A program made the translations under genes and the position numbers. Below the pieces are notes generated by a model. The model worked only from the letters and a program-made list of their open reading frames with translations. It was not told where the DNA came from and made no database searches. A DNA stretch of 20,260 nucleotides from Succinatimonas sp. UBA7265 (lineage in GTDB: Bacteria; Pseudomonadota; Gammaproteobacteria; Enterobacterales; Succinivibrionaceae): contig DKSD01000066.1 of the NCBI GenBank assembly GCA_002473165.1, forward strand, positions 1-20,260, written 5' to 3'. How positions within the stretch are numbered: position 1 is the first letter of the stretch; each line of letters opens with the position of its first letter. Positions 14,646 through 20,260 of this stretch are shown here, piece by piece.

Positions 14646-16085
14646 TTACCACCAAGCCTCAGCCTGGACACCGAACTGGAAGGCGCTGTCGTAGCTGTTC
14701 TGATCGTCAAACATGGTCTTAAGTTTTTCGTTGTTGTTTGACACGTGCAGGTACGTACCGTAGAACATGATCTGCAACTGAGCCCAGTTAGTGTCAGTAG
14801 GAGAGATCGCATAAGCGAGGGTGTACTTCTGCTCCTGGAGGTCACCTTGGCCGTCTTTCTTATCCCAGTAAAGGCCGACATCAGCCTCGACTCTGCCATA
14901 AGAATTAACCTTATACGAAGGACGTACTATGACAGCGAACTCCTTTTCATTGTCAACTTCGGTCTCGGAATCGCCGTAATCAAAGTAGGTATAGCGCACG
15001 GCATGCGAGAAGTGGAAGTTTTTGTCGTCAAACGGGGTGATCTCGCCTTGGTTGATGAATCTGTAGATCTTGGCATCGCGCAGATCCCTTGAAGGATTGA
15101 CATAGGCGCTGCCGGTGGCCCAGCTGTGGGTGCCAAACTGCAGAGCGGTCTTGTTCCAGCCCCAGGAGCCGGAAAACACGATGTTGGTGGTCAGCTGGAA
15201 ACCGTTGCGCGGATCATAGTTGGTGCCGGTTGAGTCCTTACCGGTTGAGTCCTCCTTAATTACCGTTCCATCAGCAAGGGTATTGACGTACTTATCGCCA
15301 TTTCTGAAGCTGTAGCCGTCCGGGCTCTCAGGGTTTTCGAAAGTGGCGATGAACTCCAGCCAGCCGCCGTCCCAGTAGCTTCCCGCGTAGCGGATGTCAT
15401 AGAAATTGACGTTCAGCCACTCGCCGTAGGACTTGGTCAGCTCACCGGTTTTCTTGTCCCAGCCGATGTAAGTAGGACGGCCTTCTTCTTTAAGGTTGCC
15501 GTCAATCTCGTAGTTAAGGCCGTTGTTGGATTTGCGCGTCCAGGCGATCGACAGCTGGCCCGGGCCGATTTTCAGGTTCTCAATGCCTGCGCCGGCGCCT
15601 GAGATATCCATGTAATACGTATCCCACAGATGGATATCGTGACGCTGATAGTAGCGTTTGCCAGCCCAGATAACCGCGTCTTTCTGACCGGGGATAATGC
15701 CCTTGGCCTGCAGGTTCAACTGCCTGAGGCCGACATTCATGGAACTAGAGCTTGAGCCGCTCCCTAGGTTAAAGAAGCCGGTGCCCTCATAGTCGTTGTT
15801 GTCATTGGCGGCATACCCCAGCATGGTGTCGAGATAGAACTCGGTATCGCCCTTCTTAAAAAGGCGGGAGCCAAATTCAGTCTCCAGATAGCTGTCGCCT
15901 TCATTACCCAGACGGCCGACATTCTTTTTGTCATAACTGACGACTGAACCGCCATGGGAGTAATGGCCGATCCCTGAACGCATGCAGCCATGGAAATCAA
16001 AGGTAGGGCCATCGTCGTCTGCCATCGCAGGGGCAGCCATGAGAGCGGCCATCACGGAGACAGCCAGCACGTTAAGTTTACGCAT
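14646..16085 (-). CDS. second maltoporin-like (LamB family) outer-membrane porin
   Basis: This 479-residue precursor is a paralogue of the porin at 13131-14495. It has the same 22-residue signal peptide, then GRLGNEGDSYLETEFG (57-72), the hallmark WAGKRYYQRHDIHLWDTYYM (140-159), GAGAGIEN (163-170) and an ending in FGVQAEAWW. It is 25 residues longer, mostly through loop insertions, including a Ser run (111-115) and a DSTG duplication. The conserved HGY near the mature N-terminus is HGC here (C34), an unusual cysteine in a porin strand. Different loops suggest a different sugar preference; this is an inference. It is convergent with the first porin, with its own terminator, and divergent from the AlbA_2 gene across a 216-base gap. 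Confidence 0.92.
   Translation of the reverse strand: MRKLNVLAVSVMAALMAAPAMADDDGPTFDFHGCMRSGIGHYSHGGSVVSYDKKNVGRLGNEGDSYLETEFGSRLFKKGDTEFYLDTMLGYAANDNNDYEGTGFFNLGSGSSSSSMNVGLRQLNLQAKGIIPGQKDAVIWAGKRYYQRHDIHLWDTYYMDISGAGAGIENLKIGPGQLSIAWTRKSNNGLNYEIDGNLKEEGRPTYIGWDKKTGELTKSYGEWLNVNFYDIRYAGSYWDGGWLEFIATFENPESPDGYSFRNGDKYVNTLADGTVIKEDSTGKDSTGTNYDPRNGFQLTTNIVFSGSWGWNKTALQFGTHSWATGSAYVNPSRDLRDAKIYRFINQGEITPFDDKNFHFSHAVRYTYFDYGDSETEVDNEKEFAVIVRPSYKVNSYGRVEADVGLYWDKKDGQGDLQEQKYTLAYAISPTDTNWAQLQIMFYGTYLHVSNNNEKLKTMFDDQNSYDSAFQFGVQAEAWW
15226..15255 (-). repeat. in-frame 15-bp tandem duplication in the second porin
   Basis: CCGGTTGAGTCCTTA (15226-15240) is followed by a copy with 13 of 15 bases the same (15241-15255). 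On the coding strand it repeats D-S-T-G in a loop missing from the first porin, so it is probably a recent loop expansion. Confidence 0.8.
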
Positions 16086-16094
16086 TTTTGTTCC
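16021..16094 (-). repeat. partner copy of the 74-bp porin leader segment
   Basis: This is the reverse-strand copy identical to 13122-13195. It ends at the second base of codon 22 (GCA here, GCT there). The base before GGAACAAAA already belongs to unrelated flanking sequence. Confidence 0.95.
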
Positions 16095-16200
16095 GTGTGC
16101 GTAAACCCGTTCAAGGTAGCATAAACGGACACGGTTTTGGCTTTCGTTCAGGCCGACAAGGGCTTATCAATGCCGTGCTTTGAACAGGTCTTAATGTAAA

Positions 16201-16229
16201 TTGATTTTTTCATATGTTTGTTCTAAATT
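16201..16229 (+). promoter_or_regulatory. candidate promoter of the AlbA_2 gene
   Basis: TTGATT (16201-16206), a 17-bp spacer and TAAATT (16224-16229), each 4 of 6 to consensus, give a leader of about 65 bases. The leader carries GTCAAAC twice (16246 and 16283 areas) and GTCAAAG at the start codon. It is weak by consensus alone. Confidence 0.3.
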
Positions 16230-16301
16230 TTTTCAGAAAACCTGTCAAACTAGCTGTGTGTCTTTAAGCATTAGAGAACAAGGTCAAACGGTCTGCAAAC
16301 C

Positions 16302-17876
16302 ATGTCAAAGAATGAAATCCAGCCGGATGATGCGCTGCTCAGAGAAATTTCGTCAGGAGAGTCTGATCACCTTGAATTCAAATTTTCTGTTCCCGCAGAT
16401 AACGTGAAATACGTTAAAACAGCGATTGCTTTTGCTAACACAAAAGGCGGAAAAATCATCTTTGGTATTGACGATAAATCGCATGAAATCAAAGGAATCA
16501 GCTCAGATGAGCTTTTTGAAGACATGGACCGCATTGTCACGGCCATATCTGATTCCTGTCAGCCGCAAGTCATCCACTACATTGAGCCTCATACTATCGC
16601 CGGCAAGAACCTGATCATTGTCAGCGTGCCCCCAGGGCCGAACCGTCCTTACTTTTTGAAAGCAAAAGGGATGAATGAGGGGACATACGTTCGGGTCGGG
16701 GGTACTTCCAGGCCTGCGACAATCGAGAGGATCCGTGACTTATTGCGCGAGGGCAGCAAGATTTGCTGGGACGAACTGCCATGTTCCGGGTACAAGATCA
16801 AAGCAGAGTCGGCTGAGCAACTGTGTGCAGTGATAAAACAAAAACGCGCAGAGAACAACCTTCCGGAGAGGGAAGTATCTGTGCAGCAGTTGATCAACTG
16901 GAAATTGCTCACCGAGCATCAAGATGGTTTCGTACCGTCAAATGCTTTTGTCCTGCTCACTGATCCTGATTTTTTCCCTTATGCGCGAACACAGTGTGCA
17001 ATGTTTAAAGGCAAGGATCGAGTGTTCTTCATCGACAAGCGTGAGTATGACGGCCCAATTTACCAGCAGATAAACGACGCGTTAGGCTTCGTTGAAAGAA
17101 ACATCAGACTGGCTGTTGAGATCGGGGATGGCGCATACAGACGCGAAAAATACGAGCTGCCGCTTGCGGCTGTTAGGGAGATGATCGTCAACGCCATCTG
17201 TCACCGCGACTACCAGGAGGCCAGCTGTGTGCAGGTCGCTATTTTCGACGATCGGCTTGAAGTGGCTTCGCCCGGCGGGCTCTACAAGGATCTGACTTTT
17301 GCACAACTGATGAGAGGGCGCTCAGTGGCCAGAAACCGTGCCGTATCCAATGTGTTTGCGCAAATGGGCTTGATTGAAGCCTGGGGAACCGGTATTCACC
17401 GCATCATAGAAGAGGCTAAGAGCTTCGGACTTAAACAACCGCTTATAGAAGTATCTGACAATGAGTTCAGGATCACCTTGTACCGTGATCAAAATTTCAT
17501 GAGACATGAAGATGTCACCACGAACAATAAGCTCAACCGGGAAATTAACGCGCACGCAGAAACTAAAACTGGTACTTTAAAGGCTGTTACTAAAAATTTA
17601 AACAACCGCAGTGATAATGCTGCCGGCAGTGATCAGGACAAATCGGCGATCCGGACTGGCAGTGACGAGATTCGCAAAGTTGCAAGCAATGCCGATGTTG
17701 AAGTTCAGATCTTGAATTTAATAAAAAAGTCACCTGATATCACTCAGAAAGAAATGGCTTCAGTCCTGCATGCCGGGATCATGACCATTAAGCGGTACAC
17801 TGCCAAACTGCAATTGAAGGGTATGCTTACACGCGGCGGTAGCAGAAAGAATGGATACTGGATCATCTCCGGTTAG
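16302..17876 (+). CDS. AlbA_2 (Schlafen-type) / HATPase domain / winged-helix protein
   Basis: This 524-residue protein has three parts. Residues about 15-140 are an AlbA_2 domain (HLEFKFSV, FANTKGGKIIFGIDD, GTYVRVGGTSRPA), often annotated as putative DNA-binding. Residues about 285-400 form a HATPase_c_4-like, RecG-related domain with REMIVNAICHRDY (N297), RLEVASPGGL and AWGTGIHRI (360-368). Residues about 465-524 are a winged helix (DITQKEMASVLHAGIMTIKR). The linker at about 407-463 is rich in Asn, Thr, Ser and Lys and carries short degenerate repeats. Such proteins are usually called transcriptional regulators or ATP-binding proteins; the actual function is unknown to me. Base composition is more AT-rich than the neighbours, suggesting acquisition. 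No strong ribosome site precedes the ATG at 16302, but the protein starts as family members do. A repeat array lies directly downstream. Confidence 0.85.
   Translation: MSKNEIQPDDALLREISSGESDHLEFKFSVPADNVKYVKTAIAFANTKGGKIIFGIDDKSHEIKGISSDELFEDMDRIVTAISDSCQPQVIHYIEPHTIAGKNLIIVSVPPGPNRPYFLKAKGMNEGTYVRVGGTSRPATIERIRDLLREGSKICWDELPCSGYKIKAESAEQLCAVIKQKRAENNLPEREVSVQQLINWKLLTEHQDGFVPSNAFVLLTDPDFFPYARTQCAMFKGKDRVFFIDKREYDGPIYQQINDALGFVERNIRLAVEIGDGAYRREKYELPLAAVREMIVNAICHRDYQEASCVQVAIFDDRLEVASPGGLYKDLTFAQLMRGRSVARNRAVSNVFAQMGLIEAWGTGIHRIIEEAKSFGLKQPLIEVSDNEFRITLYRDQNFMRHEDVTTNNKLNREINAHAETKTGTLKAVTKNLNNRSDNAAGSDQDKSAIRTGSDEIRKVASNADVEVQILNLIKKSPDITQKEMASVLHAGIMTIKRYTAKLQLKGMLTRGGSRKNGYWIISG
17571..17596 (+). 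repeat. 26-bp linker segment, inverted relative of the downstream array
   Basis: This in-frame linker sequence (Gly-Thr-Leu-Lys-Ala-Val-Thr-Lys) matches the reverse complement of 17901-17926 at 23 of 26 positions. Within it, GGTACT (17571) and GTTACT (17586) repeat at 15-bp spacing, the same period as the array. The two copies form an inverted repeat enclosing the winged-helix coding end. Confidence 0.8.
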
Positions 17877-17900
17877 GGGCAAAGCTGTTTCGCTAAACAC

Positions 17901-17975
17901 TCTTTAGTACCAGCTTTTAAAGTACCACTGCTTTAGTACCACTGTTTAAAGTACCAGGAACGTTAGTACCTGCTT
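17901..17975. repeat. array of five GTACC units at 14-15 bp period
   Basis: GTACC occurs at 17907, 17922, 17936, 17951 and 17966 (spacings 15, 14, 15, 15), each preceded alternately by TTTA or TTAAA. Read on the minus strand the units are GGTACT plus nine bases, which would encode Gly-Thr repeats except for one 14-bp unit that breaks the frame. A decayed sixth unit may lie at about 17976-17983. It fills most of the 153-base gap between the AlbA_2 stop and the AraC-type stop. It could be operator iterons, a recombination site or decayed repeat coding sequence. Confidence 0.85.
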
Positions 17976-18029
17976 TTGGTATCTCGTAACCCAGCTATTG
18001 CACCACATTGCTGTCATGAATTCATTGTT

Positions 18030-18998
18030 TCACTGAGTTTTCTTATCTTCCAGGCCTTTCAGGTAAACGCGCGGGGTGGTACTAAAAAAGGATTTAAAGG
18101 CCCGGTGAAAATTGCTCTTGTCGGCATAGCCCACGAGCGGGGCGATCTCCTCAATCGACAGATCGGTGTTGCGCATCAAAAAGACTGCGCGTTCCATGCG
18201 CCGTTTAAGCAGGGTCTGTGAAAAACTGCCGCCGGTCTTTTTGGCAAAGAGCGCTGAAACTTAGGCGGGATGGTAACCGAAGGCATCGGCCAGCCGCTCA
18301 AGGTTCACGCAGTCAAGATGCTCATCCAGGTACACGATCATCTTCTCGGCGATCTCATCTGACCATTCCCGCGATTTTTCGGCCTTAAAGCTCCTTGCCA
18401 GCATCAGGATCAGCGTCAGCGCCATCGGCCTTAAGATCGCCTGCGTGTCCGCGCCGTGTGACGCGTATTCCTCTGCCATGAGTTCAAGCTGCTCGCGCAC
18501 CGGTGTCCTGCCGAGATCTTCAAGATGGATGAATTCATCGGAGAAACTGTTGATCTTAGGATCCAGAAAGAAATGCACCAGACGGCTGTCAGCGGAGATC
18601 GCCGGCAGGAATGCCCGGTAGAAGACCTCTTTTTTGATGAGCACTCCTATGATTACGATGTCCTCATCCGAGGCGCCGTAGAGCGCGTAGCCTGAAAAAG
18701 GTTGGCCGATATAACACTCGCCCTGCTTTACGGTAACGTGGTTGTCAAAGCGGTAGCTTTGGGCGCCGTAATCGCCGCGGTAGGCATAGTTGATAAAGAA
18801 AAAGTCCTGGCGGTGAAAACGCTCGTGGATCTCTTTGCCCTTAAAGACACAGACCATAATCTCCTCGTCTGGAGCGCCCAGCCACTGCGAAATAAGTTCA
18901 GTGCGCAGCCCTATGCGCTGTTCCTGAAAATTCCACCGCAGCCCGGGGAATTCCCGGCCAAGGATTTCAATCGCCTTTCCCGCCGCTGATTTTTTCAT
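18030..18998 (-). pseudogene. AraC-family regulator interrupted by an in-frame TAA
   Basis: The open frame starts at ATG 18998 and runs 245 codons to TAA at 18261-18263 (complement). The same frame continues without a shift for another 76 codons to TGA at 18030-18032. The first part is an AraC-type ligand-binding domain followed by the start of the first helix-turn-helix (NLERLADAFGYHPA). The rest after the stop is a complete AraC DNA-binding end (VSALFAKKTGGSFSQ, SIEEIAPLVGYADKSNFHRA, FKSFFSTTPRVYLKG). The stop replaces a residue usually aromatic in the family, so a single TAT/TAC to TAA change explains it. The truncated product would lack DNA binding. It lies 144 bases downstream of the acetyltransferase gene on the same strand and may once have regulated a sugar locus. 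A sequencing error or readthrough are the alternatives. Confidence 0.88.
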
Positions 18999-19142
18999 GT
19001 TTTGCGCCTGCCGCCGCCCGCCTTAAACGATGTCTTCCCGCCTATTGTGCCTGAACCGGACATACATCAGATCCTTTTTTGCGCCGGGAGCTGGGACATC
19101 GCCCGGCCGCAGCCGATCGCGATACGAATGGACAGGGACATA

Positions 19143-19700
19143 TCAGCCTTGCAGCGAGCGGATCTTGCGGGCGGGCACTCCGGCCGCCACGCAGTTATCC
19201 GGCAGATCGCGGGTAACCACCGCGCCTGCCCCGATGACGACGTTGCTGCCGATGTGCACGCCAGGCAGGATAACTGCGTTGGCGCCGATCCAGACGTCAT
19301 CGCCGATCACCACCTCTTTGCAGAAGGCCATGCGTTTTTTGCGCCCCTCGCGATCCAAAGGGTGTCCTACCGTGGTGATCAGCACATTCGGGCCGATCAT
19401 GCATGAATTGCCGATGCGAACTTCGGCGATGTCCAGAATGGTGAGATTGTAGTTGCACAGGAAGTCATCACCTACGTGAATGTTCTTGCCGCAGTCGCAG
19501 TGAAAGCCCTGCTGCATGTTGAGGTTGCGGCCGTGCGACCCTAAAAGTTCGTCAAGCGCCCGCGCCTGCTCTTCCAAATCCAGGGGATCGGCGGAATTAA
19601 ACCTGCGGCAGCCGATCACCGCCGACTTTTTGCGCGCTTCGATCTCCGGATCGAGAAAGCAGTAAGGCTCCCCTGCGATCATTTTTTCAAATTCGGTCAT
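19143..19700 (-). CDS. maa: maltose/galactoside O-acetyltransferase family enzyme
   Basis: This 185-residue cytoplasmic enzyme of the left-handed beta-helix sugar O-acetyltransferase family transfers acetyl from acetyl-CoA to sugars such as maltose, glucose or galactosides. Its length matches E. coli Maa (183). The N-terminal block EKMIAGEPYCFLDPEI is the Mac domain. Hexapeptide repeats run from about 90 to 178 (VVIGDDVWIGANAVILPGV, IGAGAVVTRDLPDN, AAGVPARKI). The catalytic histidine is H113 in VGHPLD. The start at 19700 is preceded by AGGAG. The AraC-type pseudogene follows on the same strand; the porins 3 kb away fit a role in oligosaccharide handling. Maa versus LacA or NodL substrate cannot be settled from sequence. 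Confidence 0.88.
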   Translation of the reverse strand: MTEFEKMIAGEPYCFLDPEIEARKKSAVIGCRRFNSADPLDLEEQARALDELLGSHGRNLNMQQGFHCDCGKNIHVGDDFLCNYNLTILDIAEVRIGNSCMIGPNVLITTVGHPLDREGRKKRMAFCKEVVIGDDVWIGANAVILPGVHIGSNVVIGAGAVVTRDLPDNCVAAGVPARKIRSLQG

Positions 19701-19716
19701 GTTTCGCTCCTAAGCT

Positions 19717-19740
19717 AAAGGCCGCCTTAAGGCGGCCTTT
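19717..19740. terminator. 24-bp perfect palindrome between maa and the dehydrogenase remnant
   Basis: AAAGGCCGCC and GGCGGCCTTT flank a TTAA centre. It lies 10 bases after the stop of the minus strand remnant at 19750 and 17 bases before the maa start, and fits a terminator for the former. The T-runs are short (three on the minus strand, four on the + strand), so efficiency is uncertain. Confidence 0.65.
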
Positions 19741-19749
19741 TGGCAGGAA

Positions 19750-20058
19750 TTATTTGTAGGACTGCTCGTAGATAGACAGATAATCGTCATCTGACAGCGG
19801 CAGCGGATCGGCCGTGATATCGCCGCCTAAGACCTTGTGGACCATGGCAGGGAACTTTTTGAGCTCCTCGCGGGTAATGCCGGCATCGCTCATCTTGAGA
19901 TCGGCGCAGCCAACTTTGGCGATAAGTTCATCCAAAGCCTTTATGAAGTCTTTGCCGGATTTCGGATCTTTAACGCCCATGGCGCGGGCCATCTTGATCA
20001 TGGGCTCTTCGGCCGCCTGCCTTTGGGCAAAGAAATCAAAGTACGCGTGGGAGATCAT
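19750..20058 (-). pseudogene. 3' remnant of an iron-containing alcohol dehydrogenase
   Basis: The 102-residue frame matches only the C-terminal quarter of iron-containing alcohol dehydrogenases (usual length about 380): ARAMGVKDPKSGKDFIKALD, KMSDAGITREELKKF and the closing ADPLPLSDDDYLSIYEQSYK. The NAD-binding Rossmann part and the His-rich metal site are absent, so it cannot be a working enzyme. The frame is open for only 9 codons upstream of the ATG, to a TAA at 20086-20088, and that sequence is unrelated. No good ribosome site precedes the ATG. The 3' end is intact with a terminator-like palindrome. The family call rests on the C-terminal motif and is moderately sure. Confidence 0.6.
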
Positions 20059-20135
20059 GATGAGCCCGACAGTGATCAGTAAATTTTAGGAATTTACCCG
20101 CCCTGACTCGGAACCGGGCCTTTTTTTAAAGCACT

Positions 20136-20150
20136 ACCGCAGATTGCGGT
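20136..20150. other. short hairpin ACCGCA-GAT-TGCGGT
   Basis: Six-base perfect arms around a GAT loop, just after a run of seven T (20121-20127). No gene on the + strand ends before that T-run, so its role is unclear. Confidence 0.3.
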
Positions 20151-20176
20151 GGAATGTCAATGATCCTGTGTCAAAA

Positions 20177-20198
20177 TTGCGTGAGAGACATCACAATT
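20177..20198. promoter_or_regulatory. CRP-like site at the right edge
   Basis: The core CGTGA-GAGACA-TCACA differs from TGTGA-N6-TCACA at one position, with AT-rich flanks. It sits in a gap with no intact gene and probably controls a + strand gene beyond the window. Confidence 0.55.
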
Positions 20199-20204
20199 AA
20201 TCTT

Positions 20205-20235
20205 AGATCAGGTGATCTTGTGATCCAAGGATCAC
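20205..20235. promoter_or_regulatory. two abutting operator-like palindromes
   Basis: AGATCA-GG-TGATCT (20205-20218) and GTGATCC-AA-GGATCAC (20220-20235) are perfect dyads one base apart, both built from TGATC/GATCA. They lie directly next to the CRP-like site, suggesting a compound promoter region. The regulator is unknown. Confidence 0.5.
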
Positions 20236-20260
20236 TCTGAAAATCAAGCAGATAGACACA

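Noticed and set aside
17901..17975. CRISPR array
   Set aside because: Units are only 14-15 bp with no distinct spacers, and no cas genes are near.

Overview
The window looks like the chromosome of a gut or rumen Gammaproteobacterium. GntR, GntK, Edd, Maa and the LamB-type porins resemble enteric versions, and expanded AAA-ATPase-like/PD-(D/E)XK nuclease genes and a Pit fused to a PhoU-like tail are common in anaerobic gut bacteria. Succinivibrionaceae would fit, but that is an inference from protein style and not a proof. Most genes are GC-rich. The stretch before the first porin (about 12430-13020) and the AlbA_2 gene near 16300-17980 are clearly more AT-rich.

Layout. 1-3900: two tandem + strand paralogues of the AAA-ATPase-like/PD-(D/E)XK family, each with its own sigma-70-like promoter. 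The second keeps its active-site residues and the first has lost them. 4124-6532: a long Pit-type phosphate transporter, tail-to-tail and overlapping with a minus strand LacI-family regulator of GntR (gluconate) type. 7978-9585: a methyl-accepting chemotaxis protein. 10030-12359 (minus): a gntK-edd operon for gluconate entry into the Entner-Doudoroff pathway. GntR-type operators lie upstream of both gntK and the regulator gene. 13131-16085: two convergent maltoporin-like genes that share an identical 74-base leader and signal-peptide segment. 16302-17876: an AlbA_2/HATPase/winged-helix protein, followed by a roughly 15-bp-period repeat array. 18030-18998 (minus): an AraC-family regulator interrupted by one in-frame TAA inside its DNA-binding domain. 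19143-19700 (minus): a maltose/galactoside O-acetyltransferase. 19750-20058 (minus): the 3' remnant of an iron-containing alcohol dehydrogenase. The right edge is a cluster of dyads and a CRP-like site.

Functionally the window centres on sugar acid and oligosaccharide use: porin uptake, sugar acetylation, gluconate phosphorylation and dehydration, with GntR and probably CRP control. The parts that standard annotation explains least are (i) the array behind the AlbA_2 gene, which is an inverted relative of that gene's own linker coding sequence, (ii) the decayed but open nuclease paralogue, (iii) the shared porin signal cassette and (iv) two freshly broken genes at the right end. No CRISPR array, tRNA, rRNA or recognisable transposase was seen.
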